NCBI GenBank assembly: GCA_052143535.1
Contig: JBKQSS010000075.1
Span: 1-64,000, forward strand
Reading direction: 5' to 3'
Length of the DNA stretch: 64,000 bases
Source of the DNA: JADGRA01 sp052143535
Lineage (GTDB): Bacteria; Myxococcota; Myxococcia; Myxococcales; Myxococcaceae
Part shown: piece after piece, positions 27,301-33,515 of the stretch
How the letters are laid out: the number at the start of each line of letters is the position of its first letter
How positions within the stretch are numbered: the first letter of the stretch is position 1
The notes under the pieces: model-generated
Seen by the model: the letters and a program-made list of their open reading frames with translations, nothing else
What the model was told of the DNA's origin: nothing
Database searches by the model: none
Translations under genes and position numbers: made by a program

Positions 27301-27663
27301 CAGTGCCTCATTCACGTGAAAGCGGACCGTGACGAGGGCCTCACCAGCCCGGCTGGTGCTGTAAACGTACTCCACGCCGGGGAGCCCCCACAGCCTTCGC
27401 TCGAGCGGGGTGGCCACCTGGCTCTCCACCTCAGCGGCAGTTGCACCTGGGAGCGCGACCGTCACGTCCACCATGGGGACGATGATTTGAGGCTCCTCCT
27501 CGCGAGGCGTGAGGTGAATGGCAAGCAGACCGAGCAGTACGGCAGCGATGATGAAGAGGATGGTCAGCCGGCTCTCGAGGAAAGTGCTGGCCAGCCTGCC
27601 GGCAACTCCCAGCCGCTCCCCGTGCGCTTCACGGGGCACCGGTGACCTCGATTCGCTGCCCAT
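24394..27663 (-). CDS. RND family efflux transporter permease
   Basis: The 1089-residue inner-membrane pump has the RND layout of twelve helices in two halves, each with a large periplasmic loop. The N-terminus LTILFIIAAVLLGLLAIH is helix 1. The proton-relay segment GILVDDAIVVMENIHRH carries two adjacent Asp residues, and a matching GAGIIVRNSIILVDFIE lies in the second half. PREEEPQIIVPMVDV after helix 1 is typical of the COG0841 group. The start overlaps the adaptor gene by 35 bases. Substrate is not readable; the upstream zinc-finger ECF gene makes metals or envelope stress possible. No TolC-type gene adjoins it; the nearest is at 47638. Confidence 0.92.
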   Translation of the reverse strand: MGSESRSPVPREAHGERLGVAGRLASTFLESRLTILFIIAAVLLGLLAIHLTPREEEPQIIVPMVDVTVALPGATAAEVESQVATPLERRLWGLPGVEYVYSTSRAGEALVTVRFHVNEALEPSVLRVRQELSAHPEVLPSGALAPLVRVLTIDDVPFLTLILHGTQPPGVLRQLGEALAREVSEVPDTAQVHVVGGARRRIAIQPDPERLRAAAIPLLELRRALLSSDASLSAGAVVEGGVRTDVDVDGFVRTATGVRKLVVAQRAGRPVYLEDVASVVDGPEDDPAVVVWGTPGISGLQPAIAVSVAKRPGANATALAQAVEAKVATLQGRLLPRGVELTVSRNYGETAGEKTSELIEHLLIATLSVVTLILVAMGWRSAVVVGVAIPVTLSMTLLLTYLLGYTLNRVTLFALIFSIGILVDDAIVVMENIHRHLHLPDRPRGLARVIVTAVNEVGNPTILATFAVIAAILPMAFVRGMMGPYMRPIPVGASLAMLFSLMVAFIVSPWAAFKLYRGEASSQPKAHQGPPEGRATRAYRRMMRLLLSSARARWAFLGLIALLFVGALALVATAEVKVKMLPFDNKSEFQVQLDMPAGTPRQTTLAVGQQLARRLLEQPEVRDLEVYSGEAAPFTFVGLVRHSFQRGAEEQVDLQVNLIPKGERAHQSHAIATRIRPLLEQITRPLGARLKLVEIPPGPPVLDTMVAEVYGPEAQRESLGRATLEAFRSTPGLVDLDSSFEATAPRRRLEVDSEKAALHGVAPAAVAETVSVAGAGMALGSFHVQEGPVQVPVVLELSLARRTDFASLLSMEVTGERGPVPVSELVRVHETREDAARLHKNLMPVTYVFADLAREIESPVYALGALNAKLDRLADSSGQPIPRFGLSHPVDTEHRSLKWDGEWHVTLEVFRDLGIAFAAVLLLIFVMVVGWFQSFSTPLVILAPVPLSLIGILPAHWALGAFFTATSMIGFIAGAGIIVRNSIILVDFIELKVRTGMSLVRAVEEAGVVRFRPMLLTAAAVLVGSAVMLTDPIFQGLAISLMAGEVAATVLSRVAVPVLYFVVARRSPRAGRQRASIASGPLPVAQEAS

Positions 27664-28663
27664 CGACCAGGTCTCCTGGCCGGTCGATCACTGCCTCCGC
27701 CGGCAAGACGCCGGCTCGGACTTCAACCGCCCCATCGACGACGTCCCCGGCCAGAACCCAGCGGAGCTCGGCTTGGCCCTTCGAGGCCACATACACCCCG
27801 CGCAAGTCCCCTCGCTGGACCAGCGCTGTTGCCGGCACCCAGACGCCGCTCTCGCCAGCTGCCGCGCGCGGCAAGAGAAGTCGGGCGAAGAGTCCAGCCC
27901 GAAGCTCAGGTGCAGCGTCGAGCACGCGAGCGCGTACCTCCACCCGGTGCGCGAGCGAATCCGCGGCCGGAGCGACAGCAGTCACCACCGCGTGGCCGCG
28001 AATTTGTCCCATTTCGAAGGCCAGGGACTGTCCGTCGGCAAGGCCCGACACCTGTGGGGCAGAAAGCGTGGCAACGAGCTCCAGCTCTCTGCCCTCCACC
28101 TCGACTAAGGGGGTGCCCGCCATCACCAGGTCCCCCTCGTTGACGCGCTTCGCCTGCAAGCGCCCGTCAAAAGGGGCACGCAACTGGGTGTAGCGCAGGG
28201 ACTCCTCGGCAGCCCGCAGGGCCGCTTCGGCCTGGGCACGGCGCGCCTGAGCCGACTCCAGCTCGCTGCGGGGGCTGACCCCCTGGCTGGTGAGGAAGAC
28301 CATCCGCTGCTCGTGCGCTGCGGCGGTGGAGAATGTTGCCCGCGCCCCGGCCACTTGCGCTCGGACGTCATTGTCCGCGAGCGAGACGAGCACCTGGCCA
28401 GCCCGCACGGCGTCGCCCGCCGCCACATGCACGCGGGTCACGCGCGCTGGAATTCTGGTGGACAATGTCGCTCGGCGGATGGCCTGAAGCACCGCCGGTA
28501 CCTGGTCGACGCCATGCTCGGCGCGTTGTTGGACGAGTTGGACGACTCTTTCCGGGGTCGCCTCGGGCTGAGGGCGGCCCGAGGGACGCCCGCACGCAAG
28601 GGGGTGCAGCGCAACAGCCGCAACCAGCAATGCAAGCGCGGCTCGGGGTGGATGAAGGTCCAT
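27629..28663 (-). CDS. RND periplasmic adaptor (membrane fusion) lipoprotein
   Basis: The 344-residue protein links an RND pump to an outer-membrane channel. It has a lipoprotein signal (LVAAVALHPLAC), the lipoyl-like half motifs ARVTRVHVAAGDAVRAGQVL and LRAPFDGRLQAKRVNEGDLV flanking an alpha-helical hairpin, and a C-terminal beta-barrel part (AVEVRAGVLPAEAVIDRPGD). Length is normal. It overlaps the following pump gene by 35 bases, so the two are translated together. The ECF sigma gene lies 47 bases upstream on the same strand. Confidence 0.92.
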   Translation of the reverse strand: MDLHPPRAALALLVAAVALHPLACGRPSGRPQPEATPERVVQLVQQRAEHGVDQVPAVLQAIRRATLSTRIPARVTRVHVAAGDAVRAGQVLVSLADNDVRAQVAGARATFSTAAAHEQRMVFLTSQGVSPRSELESAQARRAQAEAALRAAEESLRYTQLRAPFDGRLQAKRVNEGDLVMAGTPLVEVEGRELELVATLSAPQVSGLADGQSLAFEMGQIRGHAVVTAVAPAADSLAHRVEVRARVLDAAPELRAGLFARLLLPRAAAGESGVWVPATALVQRGDLRGVYVASKGQAELRWVLAGDVVDGAVEVRAGVLPAEAVIDRPGDLVDGQRIEVTGAP

Positions 28664-28710
28664 CCTGACTGAGAGCCAAGGCGCTGGGCAGGCGGTTCGC
28701 AGCGCAAGGG

Positions 28711-29520
28711 TCAGGATTTCATGGAGCTCCCAAGCGCTGCGCGAACGGCAGCACGAACCGGTGCCGGCACCTCATCCCCCGGAATTCGCCTGCACAGCGA
28801 GACGGTGCGCTGCAATGTCTCGCACGCCCCGGCGCAACGCGCACAGTTGGCAAGGTGCGCTTCAATTTGGGTACAGGTGGCCTGGTCGATGTCACCGGAT
28901 GCGTAATTGGCCAATTCATCGGCCAGCTCGGGACAGGGCTCGGTGGCCCGGGTCCAGCCGTCCGGCCCGAGCAGCGTGGCGACCGCTTGACGGAGCCCCC
29001 CGCGCGCCCGGTGTAGGCGGCTCTTCACCGCCGCCACGTCTTCGTGAAGCACGCGCGCGACTTCCTCCGCGGTGAGGCCTTCGACGTCCTTGAGGACGAT
29101 GACCTCCCGGTGGCTCTCCGGCAGCGAGAGGATGGCCGCCTGGAGCACCTCGCCCATCTCGCGAGCGTGTGCCCGTGCCTCGGGCACCGGCCCTTCGCTC
29201 GGGACGGCCTGCGCTTCGGGCCGGTCGAGCGAGACCTTCTCGGCCGGCTCGCCTGAACGCCGTCGGCGCGCCTTGATGCAGAAGCTGCGCGCGATTTGGT
29301 ACAGCCAGGTGGAAAGGTCGGCATCTCCACGGAACTCGGGGAGCCCCCGGAAGGCGGCCACCAGGGTTTCCTGCAGGACGTCTCGGGCGTCCTCCTCGGA
29401 GCCGCACATGCGCAGGCCGAAGCGGAAGACCTGCTTCTCGTGTTTCTCGAGGACCTCGTCCACGGCCTGGGCGTCTCCGCGCTTAACGGCCTCGAGAAGC
29501 TCGGCATCGGTGCGGGGCAT
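28711..29520 (-). CDS. ECF sigma factor with a C-terminal zinc-finger/Cys-rich domain
   Basis: The 269-residue protein has sigma region 2 (EDARDVLQETLVAAFRGLPE, then STWLYQIARSFCIKARRR) and region 4 (SLPESHREVIVLKDVEGLT, AVKSRLHRAR). The last 75 residues form a zf-HC2-like domain: CPELADELANYASGDID, then IEAHLANCARCAGAC with the HxxxCxxC metal motif and another Cys further on. This domain is normally found in separate anti-sigma factors. Fused to the sigma factor it resembles the CorE-type (ECF44) metal-sensing group of myxobacteria, in which the Cys-rich tail senses metal ions. It heads the operon with the RND efflux genes. No separate anti-sigma gene is present. Confidence 0.85.
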   Translation of the reverse strand: MPRTDAELLEAVKRGDAQAVDEVLEKHEKQVFRFGLRMCGSEEDARDVLQETLVAAFRGLPEFRGDADLSTWLYQIARSFCIKARRRRSGEPAEKVSLDRPEAQAVPSEGPVPEARAHAREMGEVLQAAILSLPESHREVIVLKDVEGLTAEEVARVLHEDVAAVKSRLHRARGGLRQAVATLLGPDGWTRATEPCPELADELANYASGDIDQATCTQIEAHLANCARCAGACETLQRTVSLCRRIPGDEVPAPVRAAVRAALGSSMKS

Positions 29521-29544
29521 GCGAGCCCATAAGCCTAACGCCCC

Positions 29545-30027
29545 TCAGTCGGCGACGCCGACCTCTGCGGTGGTACCTTTGGCTGCGGAGAGGGTGCGGA
29601 CCTCGAAAGCGGGCTGGGCTGAAATCGCGCGCTTGACGGAGCACTGCTCTACCGCCCGAATAAGCGCCTCGCGGTATTTTTCTGGGAAACCAGGCGGGAG
29701 TTCGAGGTCCAAGCGTACCGTCCGCAGAATGTCCTCGGTGTCGAAAGCGACGGTCTCCCGAACGACAATACCTTCGAAGGGAATGCCTCGACGAGCGCAG
29801 AAGCCCTGGACGAAAATGCCGGCGCACGTTCCGAGCGAGGCCAGGAACAAGTCGAATGGCGAGGGGGCCGTGTCCTCGCCCCCGTTTTCCCGAGGCTGGT
29901 CGGTCCGCACCAAGTGGACCCCCACGGAGGCTTCGACCCGGCGGCCTCCCGGGAGGCGGATGAGAATTTCGCGGGCAGTAGACAGTTTTGGCCTCCGACG
30001 TCGGACGTGGCTGAGAGCCGCGGCCAT
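29545..30027 (-). CDS. OsmC/Ohr-family protein
   Basis: The 160-residue protein has the OsmC fold signature: GGEDTAPSPFDLFLASLGTCAGIFVQGFCARRG with the reactive cysteine in GTCAG, and a second cysteine in AVEQCSVKRAI. These two cysteines reduce organic hydroperoxides in Ohr and OsmC proteins. The C-terminal strand is FEVRTL. ATG at 30027 is preferred over TTG at 30033. No strong ribosome binding site is visible. It lies between the ECF sigma gene and the MDR reductase on the same strand; a link to redox or metal stress is plausible but not shown. Confidence 0.85.
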   Translation of the reverse strand: MAAALSHVRRRRPKLSTAREILIRLPGGRRVEASVGVHLVRTDQPRENGGEDTAPSPFDLFLASLGTCAGIFVQGFCARRGIPFEGIVVRETVAFDTEDILRTVRLDLELPPGFPEKYREALIRAVEQCSVKRAISAQPAFEVRTLSAAKGTTAEVGVAD

Positions 30028-30048
30028 CGCCAAAGGATTCGCGAGGAG

Positions 30049-31071
30049 CTAGCTGCAGTCGAAGAGCACCTTCCCCACATTGCGACGCTCCTGGAGGAAG
30101 CGGTGCGCAGCGGCGCCCTCGGCCAGGGGAAAGACGCGGTCCACCCTTGGAGAAATGCGGCCCTCGTGGAAGAGGCGGAAGAGCGCCCGCATCGACTCGC
30201 CGAGGAGGTCGACTTCGCCGAAGAGGTGCCCCAGGTTGACGCCAGACACCGTTCGGTTGTCGTTCATCAACTGCAACGGGCCCCATCGTCGCACCCGGGC
30301 CAGCTGCCACAACACGCGGGGCCAGCTCCGGGTAGGCCCAGAGACGAGGTTGGCAAAGCCGAAACAGGCCAAATGCCCTGCCGGGGCAAGCGAGCGGTAG
30401 CCGCGTTCCCAATCCACACCGCCCAAGGCGTCGAGAATCAAATCCACTCCTCGGCCGTGGGTGAGCCGGCGGACCTCCGCCTCCCAATCGACGGTGCGGT
30501 AGTCGATGGGATGGTGGACGCCAGCCTCGCGCAGCAGCGCATGTTTGCCCGCTGAGGCTGTCCCAAACAGCGTCACGCCGCCCACTGCCCGGGCCAACTG
30601 GATGGCTGCCATCCCGACGCCGCCGGCGGCCATGTGCACCAGCACCGAGCGGCCAGGCTGTAGCCCGCCCACTCGGTGCAGCAGGTGGTGCGCGGTGAGG
30701 TAGTTGACTGGGAGCGCGGCGGCCTGCTCCAGCGTCAGGCCCTCCGGGAGCGGGAAGGCGAGCCGGGCGTCGGCCAGGGCATGGGTGGCCTGTCCGCCGA
30801 AGCGCGTCAAAGCCAGCACTGCGCTTCCCACGGCCGGGCCGGCAACGCCTGGGCCGAGTGCGTCCACCTTCCCCGAGACTTCGTAGCCCATCACCACCGG
30901 GGGCTTGGGCGCGTCGGGGTACAGCCCGACCCTGGCGCTGACGTCCGCGAAATTGAGCCCGGCACGGGCCACGCGGATGGTGAGTTGTCCGGGGCCAGGG
31001 AGTGGGTCCGGGCCAGTGCGCACTTCGAGCACGTCCGGGCCGCCGTAGCGGGAAATGGTTAGCGCTCGCAT
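30049..31071 (-). CDS. MDR-superfamily NADP-dependent oxidoreductase (quinone reductase/VAT-1-like)
   Basis: The 340-residue zinc-free medium-chain reductase starts MRALTISRYGGPDVLEV, has the PGPGQLTIRVARAGLNF segment and a Rossmann GxGxxG-type motif in VHMAAGGVGMAAIQLARA. The C-terminal part with LMNDNRTVSGVNLGHL is typical of VAT-1/quinone-oxidoreductase relatives. It lacks the Cys/His zinc ligands of alcohol dehydrogenases. The product likely reduces quinones or enones with NADPH. It lies just upstream of the OsmC gene on the minus strand and may share its transcript. Confidence 0.85.
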   Translation of the reverse strand: MRALTISRYGGPDVLEVRTGPDPLPGPGQLTIRVARAGLNFADVSARVGLYPDAPKPPVVMGYEVSGKVDALGPGVAGPAVGSAVLALTRFGGQATHALADARLAFPLPEGLTLEQAAALPVNYLTAHHLLHRVGGLQPGRSVLVHMAAGGVGMAAIQLARAVGGVTLFGTASAGKHALLREAGVHHPIDYRTVDWEAEVRRLTHGRGVDLILDALGGVDWERGYRSLAPAGHLACFGFANLVSGPTRSWPRVLWQLARVRRWGPLQLMNDNRTVSGVNLGHLFGEVDLLGESMRALFRLFHEGRISPRVDRVFPLAEGAAAHRFLQERRNVGKVLFDCS

Positions 31072-31158
31072 TGGCGTCCTCCCGGGGTTAGCAGAGCTGT
31101 CCGGCGCAGCCGGCCCCCACCTGGCTTGTCGCTCGGTCTAGACTGACGCCCCGCGACG

Positions 31159-31722
31159 ATGGAGCGACTCTCCTCTGGTTTTCTCATCGCCATGCCTCAG
31201 CTGGGGGACCCCAACTTTCATCGTTCGGTGGTCCTGATACTTCAACATAGCGTCGAGGGCGCGCGGGGACTCGTCCTCAACCGTCCGACGCGCGTGACCC
31301 TCGAGGACGTCGCCCGTGGACAGTCAATCTCGGTGGCCCCGCGGCTGAGGCGGCAGCTAGTATACGCTGGAGGCCCGGTGGACCCACAGCGGGGACTGGT
31401 CCTTCACGACCGCGCGGCCCTGGCTGAGAAGCGCCAGCTGGCGCCTGGGCTTTTCCTCAGTGAGACGGTGGATGCGCTCGAGGAGCTGCTCGCCGAGGGC
31501 TTGGGCGTGCTTCGCTTCTTCCTCGGTTATGCCGGCTGGGGGCCCCAGCAGCTCGAGCGAGAGATGAAGCAAGGGACCTGGCTCTTCACCGAGGCCAGCT
31601 CCGAGCGGGTGCTGCACGGCGACCCGGAGACGCTCTGGGACGAGGTGCTGCGGCAAATGGGAGTAGACCCGGCCATGCTGCAGAGCCCGGCGATGCGGGA
31701 ACATGAACCTGGAGCCAACTGA
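31159..31722 (+). CDS. AlgH/YqgE family (UPF0301) protein
   Basis: The 187-residue protein starts MERLSSGFLIAMPQLGDPNF and contains SVVLILQHSVEGARGLVLNR, FLGYAGWGPQQLEREM and a C-terminal WDEVLRQMG, the DUF179 signature. The family function is unknown; it is linked to alginate regulation in Pseudomonas. ATG at 31159 begins near the divergent reductase. It ends one base before the bolA start and probably shares its transcript with bolA and the glutaredoxin. Confidence 0.9.
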   Translation: MERLSSGFLIAMPQLGDPNFHRSVVLILQHSVEGARGLVLNRPTRVTLEDVARGQSISVAPRLRRQLVYAGGPVDPQRGLVLHDRAALAEKRQLAPGLFLSETVDALEELLAEGLGVLRFFLGYAGWGPQQLEREMKQGTWLFTEASSERVLHGDPETLWDEVLRQMGVDPAMLQSPAMREHEPGAN

Positions 31723-31723
31723 A

Positions 31724-31996
31724 ATGCTTGACCCGAAGGACATTGCGCAGCGAATTACCGCCGCCCTGCCCGGAGCTGTGGTGGAGGTGCGCGACCTCAC
31801 CGGAACCGGCGACCATTTCGAGGCCCGGGTGGTGGCTGCCGCCTTCGAGGGGCTGGCCATGCTGGACCAGCACCAGGCGGTCTATGGTCCGCTGCGCGAC
31901 GTGCTGGACAGCGGCGCCTTGCACGCGCTCGCGCTCAAGACATACACCCCGGAGCAATGGAAGCGACTTCAGGAACGCACAAGGAATCCGTCATGA
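31724..31996 (+). CDS. BolA family protein
   Basis: The 90-residue protein has the BolA fold: VVEVRDLTGTGDHFEARVV, then FEGLAMLDQHQAVYGPL with the conserved His that binds iron-sulfur clusters together with a CGFS glutaredoxin, and a C-terminal helix ALHALALKTYTPEQW. ATG at 31724 with GGAG nine bases upstream is chosen over ATG 31703, which would overlap the previous gene. It overlaps the CGFS glutaredoxin gene by four bases (ATGA). The BolA-Grx4 pair is a known [2Fe-2S]-binding complex. Confidence 0.92.
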   Translation: MLDPKDIAQRITAALPGAVVEVRDLTGTGDHFEARVVAAAFEGLAMLDQHQAVYGPLRDVLDSGALHALALKTYTPEQWKRLQERTRNPS

Positions 31997-32301
31997 CGCC
32001 CGAGCTCAAGAGCCGCATCGAAGTGGAAATCCAGCAACACCCGGTGGTCATCTTCATGAAGGGCAACCCGCTCTTTCCGCGCTGCGGCTTCTCGGCGGCG
32101 GCGGTTCAACTGCTCCAGGCCTATGGACCGGTGCACGGGATTGATGTGCTCACCGACCCGGAGCTCCGCGACGGCATCAAGGAGTTCACTCGCTGGCCGA
32201 CCATCCCCCAGGTCTTCATCCGCGGACGCTTCGTCGGCGGCTCGGACATCGTCCGTGAGCTCGAGGAGCGAGGAGAGCTGAAGTCGCTGGTCGCGGGCTA
32301 G
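31993..32301 (+). CDS. grxD: Monothiol glutaredoxin, Grx4 family
   Basis: The 102-residue protein carries the monothiol active site PRCGFS with Cys31, MKGNP before it, WPTIPQVFI and the GGSDIVRELEERGEL glutathione-binding segment. This is a Grx4/GrxD-type protein that holds or transfers [2Fe-2S] clusters with BolA. The start is ATG at 31993 inside the ATGA overlap with bolA; longer frames are not family-like. Translational coupling supports a joint role with BolA in iron-sulfur trafficking in the cytosol. Confidence 0.94.
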   Translation: MTPELKSRIEVEIQQHPVVIFMKGNPLFPRCGFSAAAVQLLQAYGPVHGIDVLTDPELRDGIKEFTRWPTIPQVFIRGRFVGGSDIVRELEERGELKSLVAG

Positions 32302-32321
32302 CTGCGCCGGCCCCCCTCCTC

Positions 32322-33458
32322 GTGAGCACGACGGACCCGGCAGCCCTTCCGGCCCAGGCGCCGTCCCTTGGACAGCGCCTGGCGGCCTTCCGCCACCGAC
32401 ACGCCCGGGCCGAGCACCTCCTCTTCTTCATTGGAGGGTTTACCTTTGACGCGTTGATGGTGCGGCGCATCGACGATGCGTCGACCCTCATCCAGCAGGG
32501 GGCCTACCTGGTGGTCGCGGGCCTTTTGCTCTTCGGGCTCAATGCCTGGAACCACCGTCAGCTCGAGCCTCCGCGCGCGCTGCGTTGGCTGTGGCAGTGG
32601 AGTCAACCCGCGCTTCACTTCATGCTCGGGACGCTTCTCAACGCGTATGTCCTGTTCTACTTCAAGAGCGCCTCGGGACTCTCTGCGCTGCTCTTCCTCG
32701 GCGCCATCTCGCTTCTCCTCTTGGTGAACGAGCTGCCCCAGTTCCGCCGCTTCGGCCCGGTGGTGCTGTTTGGCCTCTACAGCTTCTGCCTCACCAGCTA
32801 CTTCGCCTACCTCTATCCGGTGCTCTTCGGCCGGCTCCGACCGTGGATGTTCCTGCTCGCTGTCGGGACGTCTCTATTGCCGCTGTTTCTGCTTGCCTGG
32901 GGCCACCATCGCCTCACCCAGGACGCTCGACGGGTACTCCGCGAGGCGCTGCTGCCGTCTTTAGGCGTCCAGACCGTCCTGGTGCTGCTGTTCCTCGGCC
33001 ATCTCGTGCCCCCGGTGCCGCTGTCGCTTCGGGACATCGGCATTTACCACGGGGTGACGAAGACCGGCACGACCTACACCCTCAGCCACCATCCCTTGCC
33101 CTGGTGGCGCTTCTGGGCCAGGGACGAGCAGGACTTTCTTGCCCGGCCGGGGGACCGCATCTACTGCTTCGTGCACATTTTCGCGCCGCGCAACTTCCAT
33201 GATGAGGTGAAGCTGCGCTGGGCGCACCGCGACGCCGGAGCAAACTGGGCTTCAAGTGACGCGGTCCCGTTGCATATTTCGGGTGGACGCGACGAGGGGT
33301 ACGCAGGCTACTCCTACAAGCAAAACTGGCGTTCAGGCGACTGGCGGGTGACGGTCGAGACGAGCGACGGGCGCGAAATTGGCCGCCGTCGTTTCACTGT
33401 GGAGGAAGACCCGGACATTGCTTCCGAGGACCACGGCCTGGTCACCACCCAGCAATGA
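32322..33458 (+). CDS. DUF2914 membrane protein
   Basis: The 378-residue protein has about eight membrane helices in its first 240 residues (FIGGFTFDALMVRRIDDAST begins the first) and a soluble C-terminal domain ending in WRVTVETSDGREIGRRRF, the DUF2914 pattern. The conserved VPLHISGGRDEGYAGYSYKQ lies in that domain. The start is GTG at 32322. It follows the glutaredoxin gene by 20 bases and is probably the last gene of that transcript. Function is unknown; the soluble part probably faces the periplasm. Confidence 0.85.
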   Translation: MSTTDPAALPAQAPSLGQRLAAFRHRHARAEHLLFFIGGFTFDALMVRRIDDASTLIQQGAYLVVAGLLLFGLNAWNHRQLEPPRALRWLWQWSQPALHFMLGTLLNAYVLFYFKSASGLSALLFLGAISLLLLVNELPQFRRFGPVVLFGLYSFCLTSYFAYLYPVLFGRLRPWMFLLAVGTSLLPLFLLAWGHHRLTQDARRVLREALLPSLGVQTVLVLLFLGHLVPPVPLSLRDIGIYHGVTKTGTTYTLSHHPLPWWRFWARDEQDFLARPGDRIYCFVHIFAPRNFHDEVKLRWAHRDAGANWASSDAVPLHISGGRDEGYAGYSYKQNWRSGDWRVTVETSDGREIGRRRFTVEEDPDIASEDHGLVTTQQ

Positions 33459-33515
33459 ACAGCAGCTGTGCCAAGGAACGGAAAGCCCCGAAGACGCTTT
33501 CGCACGCGAATCGCA

